Shown here: in pieces, positions 1 to 6,608 of the stretch
Layout: each line of letters opens with the position of its first letter
Numbering within the stretch: position 1 is the stretch's first letter
Source of the DNA: Acidobacteriota bacterium
Lineage (GTDB): Bacteria > Acidobacteriota > Vicinamibacteria > Vicinamibacterales > CAVVIG01
Assembly (NCBI GenBank): GCA_003222555.1
Contig: QHWL01000365.1
Location: forward strand, 2,368 to 9,335
DNA: 6,968 bases
Reading direction: 5' to 3'
Made by a program: the position numbers and the translations under genes
Notes under the pieces: model-generated
The model's database searches: none
Seen by the model: only the letters and a program-made list of their open reading frames with translations
What the model was told of the DNA's origin: nothing

Positions 1-1353
1 ACCCTGGCCGTCTACGGCAACCTGCAGGGGTGGGTCGCCGTGCTCGTGAATGCGGTGCTCATCGCCTATCTCGCGTTGTTCCCGACGATTTTTGCCGTCG
101 TGATGCGGCGGCTCGTCTTTTCTTTCGGCGCGCGGGCTCTAGCGGCCGCGCCGCTCGTCTGGGTGACGACCGAGCTCGGTCGCACGTATCTGTTCACCGG
201 ATTTCCGTGGGTGCTTCTCGGCTACAGCCAGGTCACGATGCTGCCCATCGCGCAGCTGGCAAGCGTCTTCGGCGTTTACGGTGTGTCGGCGCTGGTCGCG
301 AGTGTCAGCGCAGCGGCGGCGTTGGTCGTCGCAGGTCGGGTGGGTCCGGCGGGTCAGGTGGGTCCGGCTAAAGCCGGACACTACGTACGGGAGGCCTACG
401 TTCGGGAAGTCGCGTCGGTCGCCACGGCGGTGTTGCTGGTCGCGGTGTGGGGCAGTCTCAGAGCCGCGAAGGCCGAGTTGACCCGCGCCGGCGAGCCGAT
501 CCAGGTGGCACTGATTCAGGGCAGCGTCGACCAGGGCGAAAAATGGAATACCGGCCGGGCGGCGGCCATTCTTCAGCGGTACCTCGACATGACGCGCCAG
601 GCGATTGGCGAAGGCGCCGAGCTCGTGTTGTGGCCCGAGTCGTCCACGCCCTTTTTCTTCGAAGAGGATCGGGATGGCGCCGATCGCGTGCGGACGCTGG
701 CGCGGCAGGCGCGGGTGCCGATCCTGCTCGGGTCCGATCAGATCGAACGCGGCCGGCCGGACAGGTACTACAACTCCGCTTTCCTCGTCCGCGCCGACGG
801 GACAACTGCCGGCGTCTATCGCAAGCTGCACCTCGTGCCGCTTGGCGAGTACGTGCCGCTCAAGCAGTTGTTTTTCTTCGCGGCGCCGCTCGTCGAAGCG
901 GTCGGCGATTTTTCGCCGGGTGATCAGGCAGTGCTGCTGCCAGTCGGCGGGCATCTGATCAGCACGGCCATCTGCTACGAGGTCGTCTACCCGGACCTCG
1001 TGCGCCGGTTCGTCGCCGGCGGCAGCGAGCTGTTGACGACGATTACCAACGACGCGTGGTTCGGGCGGACCTCGGCGCCCTATCAACATTTTGCGCAGGC
1101 CTCGATGCGCGCGATCGAAAACGGCCGCTATCTGGTGCGCTCCGCCAACACCGGCATCAGTGGCATCGTCGATCCCTACGGCCGCGTCCTGGCGCAGAGC
1201 GACATCTTCCAGCCTGCGGTCATCGTTGGCCGGGCGCGCTTCCTCACCGGGCTGACGTTCTATGCACGGCATGGGGACATCTTCGCGTACGCGTCGGTGG
1301 TTGTGACGGTTGTGGCGCTCGTGACATCTCGGAGACAAAAGGGTCGCGGGTAA
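1..1353 (+). CDS. lnt: Apolipoprotein N-acyltransferase, 5'-truncated by window edge
   Basis: Lnt transfers an acyl chain from a phospholipid to the N-terminal cysteine of apolipoproteins, the last step of lipoprotein maturation, in the inner membrane facing the periplasm. The frame is open from base 1, so the N-terminus (perhaps 60-100 residues) is missing; the GTG at 40 is internal, not a start. Numbering from base 1 (450 residues): membrane helices at about 14-36, 43-60, 86-112 and 138-153, then a nitrilase-fold domain, then a last helix at about 427-444. The family hallmark GFPWVLLGYSQ is present. The likely catalytic triad is Glu213 (WPES), Lys275 (YRKLHLVPLGEY) and Cys325 (AICYE); order and spacing match E. 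coli Glu267/Lys335/Cys387. TNDAWFG and the ENGRYLVRSANTG stretch also fit Lnt. Odd point: residues 111-137, in the loop between two helices that should be cytoplasmic, are encoded by a palindromic repeat. It is probably the first visible gene of an operon with prfB. Identity is very secure. Confidence 0.96.
   Translation, partial: TLAVYGNLQGWVAVLVNAVLIAYLALFPTIFAVVMRRLVFSFGARALAAAPLVWVTTELGRTYLFTGFPWVLLGYSQVTMLPIAQLASVFGVYGVSALVASVSAAAALVVAGRVGPAGQVGPAKAGHYVREAYVREVASVATAVLLVAVWGSLRAAKAELTRAGEPIQVALIQGSVDQGEKWNTGRAAAILQRYLDMTRQAIGEGAELVLWPESSTPFFFEEDRDGADRVRTLARQARVPILLGSDQIERGRPDRYYNSAFLVRADGTTAGVYRKLHLVPLGEYVPLKQLFFFAAPLVEAVGDFSPGDQAVLLPVGGHLISTAICYEVVYPDLVRRFVAGGSELLTTITNDAWFGRTSAPYQHFAQASMRAIENGRYLVRSANTGISGIVDPYGRVLAQSDIFQPAVIVGRARFLTGLTFYARHGDIFAYASVVVTVVALVTSRRQKGRG
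335..409. repeat. Palindromic REP-like repeat inserted in frame within lnt
   Basis: An 18-bp unit occurs twice in tandem (335-352 and 353-370, 15 of 18 identical, shared core gtgggtccggc). The second copy runs into a perfect inverted repeat at 362-379: gtccggct, two-base spacer aa, agccggac. A 15-bp near-duplication follows (ctacgtacgggag at 381-393, ctacgttcgggaa at 396-408). All periods are multiples of three, so lnt stays open and reads VGPAGQ-VGPAKA, then GHYVREA-YVREV. The same DNA reads VRLKPDTTY in another forward frame and VVSGFSRT on the reverse strand. I recall these peptides as frequent in predicted proteins of Acidobacteriota, which would mark a dispersed genomic repeat; this is from memory. 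The structure is seen directly; mobility and family membership are inferred. Confidence 0.75.
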
Positions 1354-1360
1354 ATAAAAT

Positions 1361-1376
1361 GGTTCAGGGTTCAGGG
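1361..1376. repeat. Two-copy 7-nt tandem repeat between lnt and prfB
   Basis: ttcaggg occurs twice head to tail at 1363-1369 and 1370-1376, preceded by gg and followed by aacc. ggttc at 1361-1365 and gaacc at 1376-1380 could also pair as a short hairpin. It lies in the 57-bp gap between the lnt stop and the prfB start, just upstream of the prfB ribosome binding site. It resembles the short period-7 repeats seen again before the PBP1A start. No function can be assigned. Confidence 0.5.
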
Positions 1377-1396
1377 AACCGGTACTGTTGTGATCC

Positions 1397-1401
1397 AGGA
1401 G
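1397..1401 (+). promoter_or_regulatory. Ribosome binding site of prfB
   Basis: AGGAG sits nine bases before the ATG at 1411. It matters because it fixes the true prfB start: the frame opened by this ATG stops after 25 codons, and without the frameshift the start would be wrongly placed at the GTG/ATG candidates far downstream. Confidence 0.8.
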
Positions 1402-1410
1402 ACATCAAGC

Positions 1411-2548
1411 ATGCCGACCGTCGACGAATTAATGCGCCGCTACGAGGATCTCAGCAAGCGCGCCGCGGATCTGCGGAGCTATCTTTGAGGCCGCCCGCCC
1501 CGATCAAGAGCTGACCCGTCTCGAGGCGCGCGCCGCCTCGCCTGATTTCTGGAAAGACCAGGCCGAAGCCCAGAAGGTCCTGCAGCGCCGGCGACGGATC
1601 GAGCAGGATCGTGAGCTGATCGCGTCGCTCAAGAGGCAAAGCGACGATCTCGCCGTACTGGTCGAGTGGGCCGAGGCGGGCGAGTCGGTTGACGCCGAGT
1701 TCAACCTGGCGATCGAGGCGCTCGAGCAGGAAGTCCAGGCCGGTGAAATCAAGAAGATGCTCGGAGGCGAGCACGATCGCAAGAACGCGATCGTGACGAT
1801 TCACCCGGGCGCCGGCGGGACCGAGTCGCAGGACTGGGCCGAGATGCTGATGCGGATGTATCTGCGATGGACGGAGCGCCGCGGCTTCAAACGCGAGTTG
1901 ATTGACTACCAGCCGGGGGACGAAGCCGGCCTGAAAAGCGCGACGTTCATCATTACGGGTGAATACGCTTACGGTCTGTTTTCCGCGGAGGCCGGCGTTC
2001 ACCGGCTGGTCCGCATCTCGCCGTTCGATCAGGCGGCGCGGCGCCATACGTCGTTCGCGTCGGTGCACGTGTGGCCCGAGCTGCCCGAAGACGTCGACAT
2101 TCAGGTCGACGAGAAAGACCTCCGCATCGACACGTATCGGTCGAGCGGCGCCGGAGGGCAACACGTCAACGTCACAGACTCCGCCGTCCGCATCACGCAC
2201 CTGCCCACCGGCATCGTCGTGTCGTGCCAGAACGAGCGATCGCAGCATCGGAATCGTGACTCGGCGATGAAGGTGTTGAAAGCGCGGCTCTATGACCTCA
2301 AGACGAAGGAGAACCAGGCGAAGCTCGATCAAATCAGCGGCACGAAAAAAGACATCGCTTTCGGCAGCCAGATCCGGAGCTACGTCCTGCATCCATATCA
2401 GATGGTGAAGGACCACCGCACGAAGGAGCAGGTCGGCGACATCAACCGCGTGCTCGACGGCGACATCGACGTCTTCATCAAGAGCTATCTGATGAAAAAA
2501 TCGAGCGGCACGCTCGGCGAAACCGTGCCAGACGAGGACGTTGACTGA
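1411..2548 (+). CDS. prfB: Peptide chain release factor 2 (programmed +1 frameshift)
   Basis: RF2 reads UGA and UAA stop codons in the ribosomal A site and triggers hydrolysis of peptidyl-tRNA. Zero frame from ATG 1411 encodes 25 codons ending SYL, then an in-frame TGA at codon 26 (1486-1488). Skipping T1486 continues as GAG and gives a 378-residue protein, close to E. coli RF2 (365). After the shift the sequence reads EAARPDQEL...APDFW-type RF2 N-terminal helices (here SPDFWKDQ). The stop-recognition tripeptide SPF is at 203-205, diagnostic of RF2 rather than RF1, and the catalytic GGQ is at 248-250, within two residues of the E. coli numbering. GAGGTESQDW and GSQIRSYVLHPYQMVKDHRT are also typical. 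Residue 244, equivalent to E. coli 246, is Ser rather than the Thr of K-12. The gene follows lnt by 57 bp and overlaps murJ by 8 bp. RF2 should autoregulate through the frameshift. Identity is very secure. Confidence 0.97.
1475..1489 (+). promoter_or_regulatory. prfB +1 programmed frameshift signal
   Basis: The signal has an SD-like GGAG (1475-1478), TAT, the slippery CTT codon (1483-1485), in-frame stop TGA (1486-1488) and then G. Slippage of the tRNA on CUU to UUU lets the ribosome read GAG next. The arrangement and the codon-26 position of the stop are as in E. coli (TAT CTT TGA), where low RF2 activity stalls termination and favours the shift. The internal SD-like element is shorter than the E. 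coli AGGGGG and one base further from CTT. The base after TGA is G rather than C. Confidence 0.95.
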
Positions 2549-4112
2549 ATCAAGGCTCTACCACTCCACCAGCCGCTCCGCGTTTTTCGTCGCGGTGGGC
2601 ATCCTCTGCAGCCGCCTGGCGGGCCTCGTCCGGCTGCGGGTCTTCGCGTACTACTTCGGGCTGCAATCTGACGCGGCCGATGCGTTCAACGCCGCGTTTC
2701 GGATTCCCAACTTCCTTCAGAATCTGTTCGGCGAGGGCGCGCTATCGGCGTCGTTTATCCCCGTGTATGCCACCCTCGTCTCGCGCGGCGAGCGGCGCCA
2801 GGCCGACCGCGTCGCCGGCGCCGTCGCCTCGCTCCTCGCACTCGTGGTGGCCGCCATCGTGCTCGTCGGAGTCTTCGCCACCCCGGTGCTCATCGCGGCC
2901 ATCGCGCCCGGATTCACCGGCGCGAAGCGCGAGCTCACGATTCAGATCGTCCGCGTGCTTTTTCCCGGCGCCGGCCTGCTCGTGCTTTCCGCCTGGTGTC
3001 TGGGCGTGCTCAACAGTCATAACCGGTTCCTGTTGTCGTACGCCGCGCCGGTGATGTGGAACGCCGCGATGATCGCGACGCTCGTCGTGTTCGGCGCGAG
3101 CTCGACGCTGCCTCGCCTTGCCGTGGCGCTTGCCTGGGGATCGGTCGTCGGCAGCGCGCTGCAGTTCCTCGTGCAGGTGCCTGTAGTTTTGGCGGTCGCC
3201 CCCGATCTGCGCCTGGCGACCGGGATGGCGTCCGAGCACGTACGCATCGTCGCTCGCAACTTTCTTCCCGTTTTCGTCAGAGTGAGCGCATACATCGACA
3301 CTCTTCTGGCGAGCCTGCTGCCGACCGGCGCCGTCACCGGCTTGTCGAACGCTCAGCTGCTCTACACCCTGCCGGTCAGCTTGTTCGGCATGTCGGTCGC
3401 CGCGGCGGAGCTGCCGACCATGTCGGGCGCCGCGGGCGTCGATCCGGCGGGCGCGGAAGCCGTCCGGCGACGCCTCGACCTCGGACTCCGCCAGATTGCG
3501 TTCTTCGTGGTGCCTTCGGCCATGGCATTCGCCGCGCTCGGCGACGTCGTGGCGGCGGCGCTGCTCCAGACCGGCCGATTCCGCCACGCCGACGCCGTGT
3601 ACGTCTGGGGCATTCTGGCCGGATCGGCGGTGGGGCTGGTGGCGTCGACGCTCGGCCGCCTCTATTCCTCCGCCTATTACGCGCTGCGCGACACTCGTAC
3701 GCCGCTGCGGTATGCGCTCGTCCGCGTCATGTTGACGACGGTGCTCGGGTACGTGTGTGCGATTCCGCTGCCGCGGTGGCTGGGGATTGCCAGCGTGTGG
3801 GGCGCGGCGGGCCTGACGGCGTCGGCCGGCATCGCGGGGTGGGTGGAAATGCTGATGCTTCGCAGAACGCTGAACGGTCGCATCGGCCGGACGGGACTCC
3901 CAGCCGATTATGTCGCGAAATTGTGGGCCGCGGCGAGTGCCGGGGCCGCCGCGGCGTGGGCCGCCAAGATCGCCGTTCCCACGCTGCAGCCGGTCGTGAC
4001 CGCCGTCCTCGTCCTTGGACCGTACGGCATCGTCTTTTTCGGCGCCGCGTTCGTCTTTCGCATTCCAGAAGCATCGGCCGCGCTGGGGCGCTTCGCGCGT
4101 CCGCGGCGATGA
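2541..4112 (+). CDS. murJ: MurJ/MviN-family lipid II flippase homologue
   Basis: MurJ-family proteins of the MOP superfamily flip undecaprenyl-linked peptidoglycan precursor (lipid II) across the inner membrane. The 523-residue product is nearly all hydrophobic helices, in line with the usual 14 and about 500-530 residues. Family signatures are SRLAGLVR at 24-31, the DAF-x-FRIPN stretch at 47-57, LFGEGALSASFIPVY at 62-76, and the LYTLPVSLFGMSVAAAELP block after residue 274. The TTG at 2541 overlaps the prfB stop by 8 bp and is preceded by GAGG (2534-2537) only three bases away, so coupling to prfB termination is likely. GTG 2595 is an alternative, but it would cut the first helix. Odd point: by eye alignment, E. 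coli Arg18 and Arg24 are conserved (Arg25, Arg31), while Arg52 becomes Gln60 and Arg270 becomes Leu273. T. africana Asp25 becomes Leu32. The family call is secure; lipid II as substrate is inferred. Confidence 0.92.
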   Translation: MTESRLYHSTSRSAFFVAVGILCSRLAGLVRLRVFAYYFGLQSDAADAFNAAFRIPNFLQNLFGEGALSASFIPVYATLVSRGERRQADRVAGAVASLLALVVAAIVLVGVFATPVLIAAIAPGFTGAKRELTIQIVRVLFPGAGLLVLSAWCLGVLNSHNRFLLSYAAPVMWNAAMIATLVVFGASSTLPRLAVALAWGSVVGSALQFLVQVPVVLAVAPDLRLATGMASEHVRIVARNFLPVFVRVSAYIDTLLASLLPTGAVTGLSNAQLLYTLPVSLFGMSVAAAELPTMSGAAGVDPAGAEAVRRRLDLGLRQIAFFVVPSAMAFAALGDVVAAALLQTGRFRHADAVYVWGILAGSAVGLVASTLGRLYSSAYYALRDTRTPLRYALVRVMLTTVLGYVCAIPLPRWLGIASVWGAAGLTASAGIAGWVEMLMLRRTLNGRIGRTGLPADYVAKLWAAASAGAAAAWAAKIAVPTLQPVVTAVLVLGPYGIVFFGAAFVFRIPEASAALGRFARPRR

Positions 4113-4201
4113 ATCGCACCCGCGCGACGACGACAAACGCTACCACGGAGGACGCGGAGAACGAATCGAGGACACGGCTTGGGTTCGTACAAAAAGACCG
4201 T

Positions 4202-4221
4202 GACCTCCGTTATCGAGGGTC
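4202..4221 (-). terminator. Weak candidate hairpin serving PBP1A transcripts
   Basis: On the reverse strand gaccctc and gaggtc can pair as six base pairs with one bulge around a seven-base loop. The U tract that would follow corresponds to five A's at 4191-4195, but six bases separate it from the stem, so this is not a canonical intrinsic terminator. Position downstream of the PBP1A stop is the main support. Confidence 0.25.
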
Positions 4222-4251
4222 CCCCCGTGACCACCGTGGTGGAGCCTTTTT
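4218..4251 (+). terminator. Candidate intrinsic terminator of the lnt-prfB-murJ unit
   Basis: The RNA stretch 4218-4226 can pair with 4238-4246 (seven of nine pairs, including one G-U, two mismatches, 11-base loop) and is followed directly by five T's (4247-4251). An alternative inner hairpin is ccacc-gt-ggtgg at 4231-4242. It lies about 105 bp after the murJ stop, with no other gene ahead on this strand. The stem is imperfect, so confidence is modest. Confidence 0.4.
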
Positions 4252-4274
4252 AAAGCGTGTCTTCGTGGTTGCGT

Positions 4275-6578
4275 TTACTGGGGGCGGTTGAAAATGTTCG
4301 CTCCGGGTTGGGTGCCGGAGATGAAGCCTTCGGTGATGCCACCCGGCGTGTCGTCGGTCGGCAGCACGCTGCCCGTCGACTTGTCGACTGACAGGAAAAT
4401 GATGTTGCCCGGCGCGGCGAACCCAGGCGGGTCATCCTTATCGGGGCGGCCGTCGACGTAGGCTTGCATGAACTCCATCCAGATCGGCAGGGCGGCGAAG
4501 GAGCCCTGCTCGGCGGCGCCCAGCGACTTCCGCTTGTCGTCGTTACCGATCCACACGCCGACGGTGATGTCGGGATCGAAGCCCACGAACCACGCATCGG
4601 TGTTGTCGTCGACGGTGCCGGTTTTACCGGCCAGCGGCCACTGCGCCGCTAGACTGGCGGCCCTGATGGCGGTTCCGCGGACCAGCACGCCCTTCAGGAG
4701 GTTCGTCATCACGAAGGCGGTGTCGGCGCGAATCACATCGGTGGGCTCGCCGCGATTCTCCTCGAGCAGATTCCCGTCGCGGTCTTTCACCGTGAGCACC
4801 CCAAACGGCTTCATCCGCACGCCCTGATTCGGGAAGACCGTGTACGCGCTCGTGATTTCGAGCAGCGTCGCGTCGCCCGCGCCCAGCGCAATCGGCAGGT
4901 AGGGCGGGAAGTCTTCTTCGAACCCGAACCGCTTGGCGTACGCGAGCACGGTCTTCGGCCCCAGCGTGTCCATCATGCGGATGGCCGGCACGTTGCGCGA
5001 TTCCTCGAGCGCGTGCCGCAGCGTAATCGCGCCTTCGAACTTGTGATCGTAATTGTGCGGGTCGTAGATCTCGCCGTTGCCGGCCGAGTAGCTGACCGGG
5101 GCATCAATCAGGATCGACGTGGGCGTGAAGCCGCGATCGATCGCCGCCGTGTACACGATCGGCTTGAACGTCGATCCGAGCTGCCGGTATGCCTGCACGG
5201 CGCGATTGAACTTGCTGCGGCCGAAGCTCCACCCGCCGACCATCGCCTTGATCTGGCCGGTGTGGTTGTCAATCGCCAGGATCGCACCCTCGACGAGCGG
5301 CGTCTGTTCGAGTGTGACGGACGCGACGCCCTCGGCCGGGTCCACCTTCGCGATCGCGACGTCGACGAGATCGCCCGGCTTGAACAGATCGGCGGACGAG
5401 GTCCGGCGCGTCCAGGCGTAGCCCGGCCGGTCGAGGTCCGCGCGGTAGCTGCCGACCCGCAGCCGCGCGGCGCCGGTCTTCGGCGCCGTGACGACGACGG
5501 CCGGCACGACGTCGCCGGGCGCGATTGGCCGCGTCCATCGATCGTCCTTGAAGGCTTCGATCGTGTGGCGCTCGTCCACCACGTTGCGGGTTGGGCGCCG
5601 CCAGCCGTGTCGCTTGTCGTAGGCACGCAGCCCGTGCTCGAGCGACCGGTTTGCGATCTCCTGCAGCCGCGAATCCAGCGTCGTCGTCACCGACAGGCCG
5701 TTTTCGTACAGCACCTTCGCGCCGTACTGCCGCTCGAGGTGTTTGCGCACCTCTTCGACGAAGAACGGCGCGATACCGGGCGGCTGGTTCGGCGCGCCGC
5801 GCGTGAGAATCGGCTGCTGCTTGGCGGCATCGGCCTGCGTCTGCGTGATGTAGTGCTCGTCGGCCATGCGCTGGAGCACGACGTTGCGCCGCTGCGACGC
5901 GCGCTTCATGTCGACGAACGGGCTCTGGCGTTCCGGTGTCTGGAAGATGCCGGCGATGAGCGCGGCTTCGGGTAGTGAAAGCTGCTTGTTGGATTTGTCG
6001 AAATACAGGCGCGACGCGGCCTCGACGCCATAAGCCCCATGGCCGAGGTACATCTGGTTGCAGTAGATGGTGAAGATTTCCTTCTTCGTGTAGCGCTTCT
6101 CGATCTGGATGGCGAGAATCGTCTCGCGTATTTTTCTCTCGAACGATTTCTCGTTGGTGAGGCCGAACTGCTCCTTGAGGTTGCGGGCCAGTTGCTGGGT
6201 GAGGGTACTGGCGCCCTGCGCGCGCCGCCGCTCCACGATGTCGGTCAACGCCGCGACCGCGATGCGCCAGATGTTCACGCCGAAATGGCGATCGAACTCG
6301 GCGTCCTCGGTCGCGATGATGGCCTGGCGCAGCACGGGGTTGATGTCGTCGTAGCCGACGATGACACGCCGCTGCGTGGCGAACTCGCCGACGACCTGGC
6401 CGTTGGACGCCAACACACGCGTGATCGTGCTCGGCGTGTAGTCGTCGAGCGCCGACACCTGCGGCAGGTCGCCCGCGTACGCGAAGAGAACGCCGCTCAT
6501 GATCCCGAGCATGGCCGCAAAGATGAACAGCGCCGCGATTCCGGCGCTGCGAACGACCTTGATGACGTAGGTGGCCAT
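4275..6578 (-). CDS. mrcA: Bifunctional penicillin-binding protein 1A (transglycosylase/transpeptidase)
   Basis: Class A PBPs polymerise lipid II into glycan strands and crosslink the stem peptides, anchored in the inner membrane and acting in the periplasm. The 767-residue product has a short cytoplasmic start and one membrane helix (about 12-34). The GT51 domain follows, with EDAEFDRHFG (catalytic Glu91), GASTLTQQLARNL (122-134), RKIRE (148-152) and the MYLGHGAYGVEAAS stretch (176-189). An OB-like region lies at about 330-430 (PGDVVPAVVV to VTLEQTPLVEGA), which favours the PBP1A type. The transpeptidase domain carries SxxK at 469-472 (STFK), SxN at 527-529 (SRN) and KTG at 652-654, so both activities look intact. 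The start is ATG at 6576-6578; no Shine-Dalgarno sequence precedes it, and a heptamer array sits there instead. It converges on murJ, functionally its upstream partner, and diverges from dnaK. The family is secure; mrcA versus ponA naming is a convention. Confidence 0.96.
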   Translation of the reverse strand: MATYVIKVVRSAGIAALFIFAAMLGIMSGVLFAYAGDLPQVSALDDYTPSTITRVLASNGQVVGEFATQRRVIVGYDDINPVLRQAIIATEDAEFDRHFGVNIWRIAVAALTDIVERRRAQGASTLTQQLARNLKEQFGLTNEKSFERKIRETILAIQIEKRYTKKEIFTIYCNQMYLGHGAYGVEAASRLYFDKSNKQLSLPEAALIAGIFQTPERQSPFVDMKRASQRRNVVLQRMADEHYITQTQADAAKQQPILTRGAPNQPPGIAPFFVEEVRKHLERQYGAKVLYENGLSVTTTLDSRLQEIANRSLEHGLRAYDKRHGWRRPTRNVVDERHTIEAFKDDRWTRPIAPGDVVPAVVVTAPKTGAARLRVGSYRADLDRPGYAWTRRTSSADLFKPGDLVDVAIAKVDPAEGVASVTLEQTPLVEGAILAIDNHTGQIKAMVGGWSFGRSKFNRAVQAYRQLGSTFKPIVYTAAIDRGFTPTSILIDAPVSYSAGNGEIYDPHNYDHKFEGAITLRHALEESRNVPAIRMMDTLGPKTVLAYAKRFGFEEDFPPYLPIALGAGDATLLEITSAYTVFPNQGVRMKPFGVLTVKDRDGNLLEENRGEPTDVIRADTAFVMTNLLKGVLVRGTAIRAASLAAQWPLAGKTGTVDDNTDAWFVGFDPDITVGVWIGNDDKRKSLGAAEQGSFAALPIWMEFMQAYVDGRPDKDDPPGFAAPGNIIFLSVDKSTGSVLPTDDTPGGITEGFISGTQPGANIFNRPQ

Positions 6579-6580
6579 CT

Positions 6581-6608
6581 GAATTGAAGATTGCTAGTTG
6601 CAGATTGC
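6581..6608 (-). repeat. Four-unit heptamer array directly before the PBP1A start
   Basis: Read on the reverse strand, four consecutive 7-mers precede the PBP1A ATG by two bases: gcaatct (6602-6608), gcaacta (6595-6601), gcaatct (6588-6594) and a degenerate tcaattc (6581-6587). Units one and three are identical. The array occupies exactly where a Shine-Dalgarno sequence would lie, and none is present. Copy-number change would alter the leader by seven bases without touching the protein. Any regulatory role is inference. Confidence 0.6.

Larger units (their letters stand above)
4135..4276. repeat. Repeat-like intergenic element with imperfect inverted ends
   Basis: The first 16 bases at 4135 and the reverse complement of the 16 ending at 4276 match at 14 positions (shared form aaacgcNaccacgRag). 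They bound a 142-bp segment filling nearly all of the convergent gap between murJ and PBP1A. Inside, acggagg (4145-4151) is complementary to cctccgt (4204-4210), and ccgtgacc is repeated at 4198-4205 and 4225-4232. The right end reaches into the PBP1A stop codon (4275-4277). The CCACGGAGG and CTTCGTGGTT motifs resemble intergenic repeats I recall from soil bacteria. No gene is visible in it. Calling it one element is an inference. Confidence 0.4.

Noticed and set aside
139..1338. 399-codon open frame on the reverse strand opposite lnt
   Set aside because: Antisense shadow of a high-G+C gene: rich in Arg/His/Asp with no family motifs, while the forward frame has a full catalytic triad.
1451..2416. 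321-codon reverse frame opposite prfB
   Set aside because: Shadow frame with no domain; the forward strand encodes RF2 throughout.
1757..2548. prfB starting at 1757 as a separate, shorter gene
   Set aside because: RF2 homology continues upstream in the same frame to 1487 and joins the 25-codon zero frame at the TAT CTT TGA shift site.
2742..4136. 464-codon reverse frame and 411-codon forward frame overlapping murJ
   Set aside because: Both are low-complexity, Arg/Gly/His-rich shadows caused by codon bias; murJ in frame 2541 explains the DNA.
5013..5975. 320-codon forward frame opposite PBP1A
   Set aside because: Shadow of the reverse-strand PBP1A, which has all GT51 and transpeptidase motifs; this frame has no ribosome binding site or recognisable domain.
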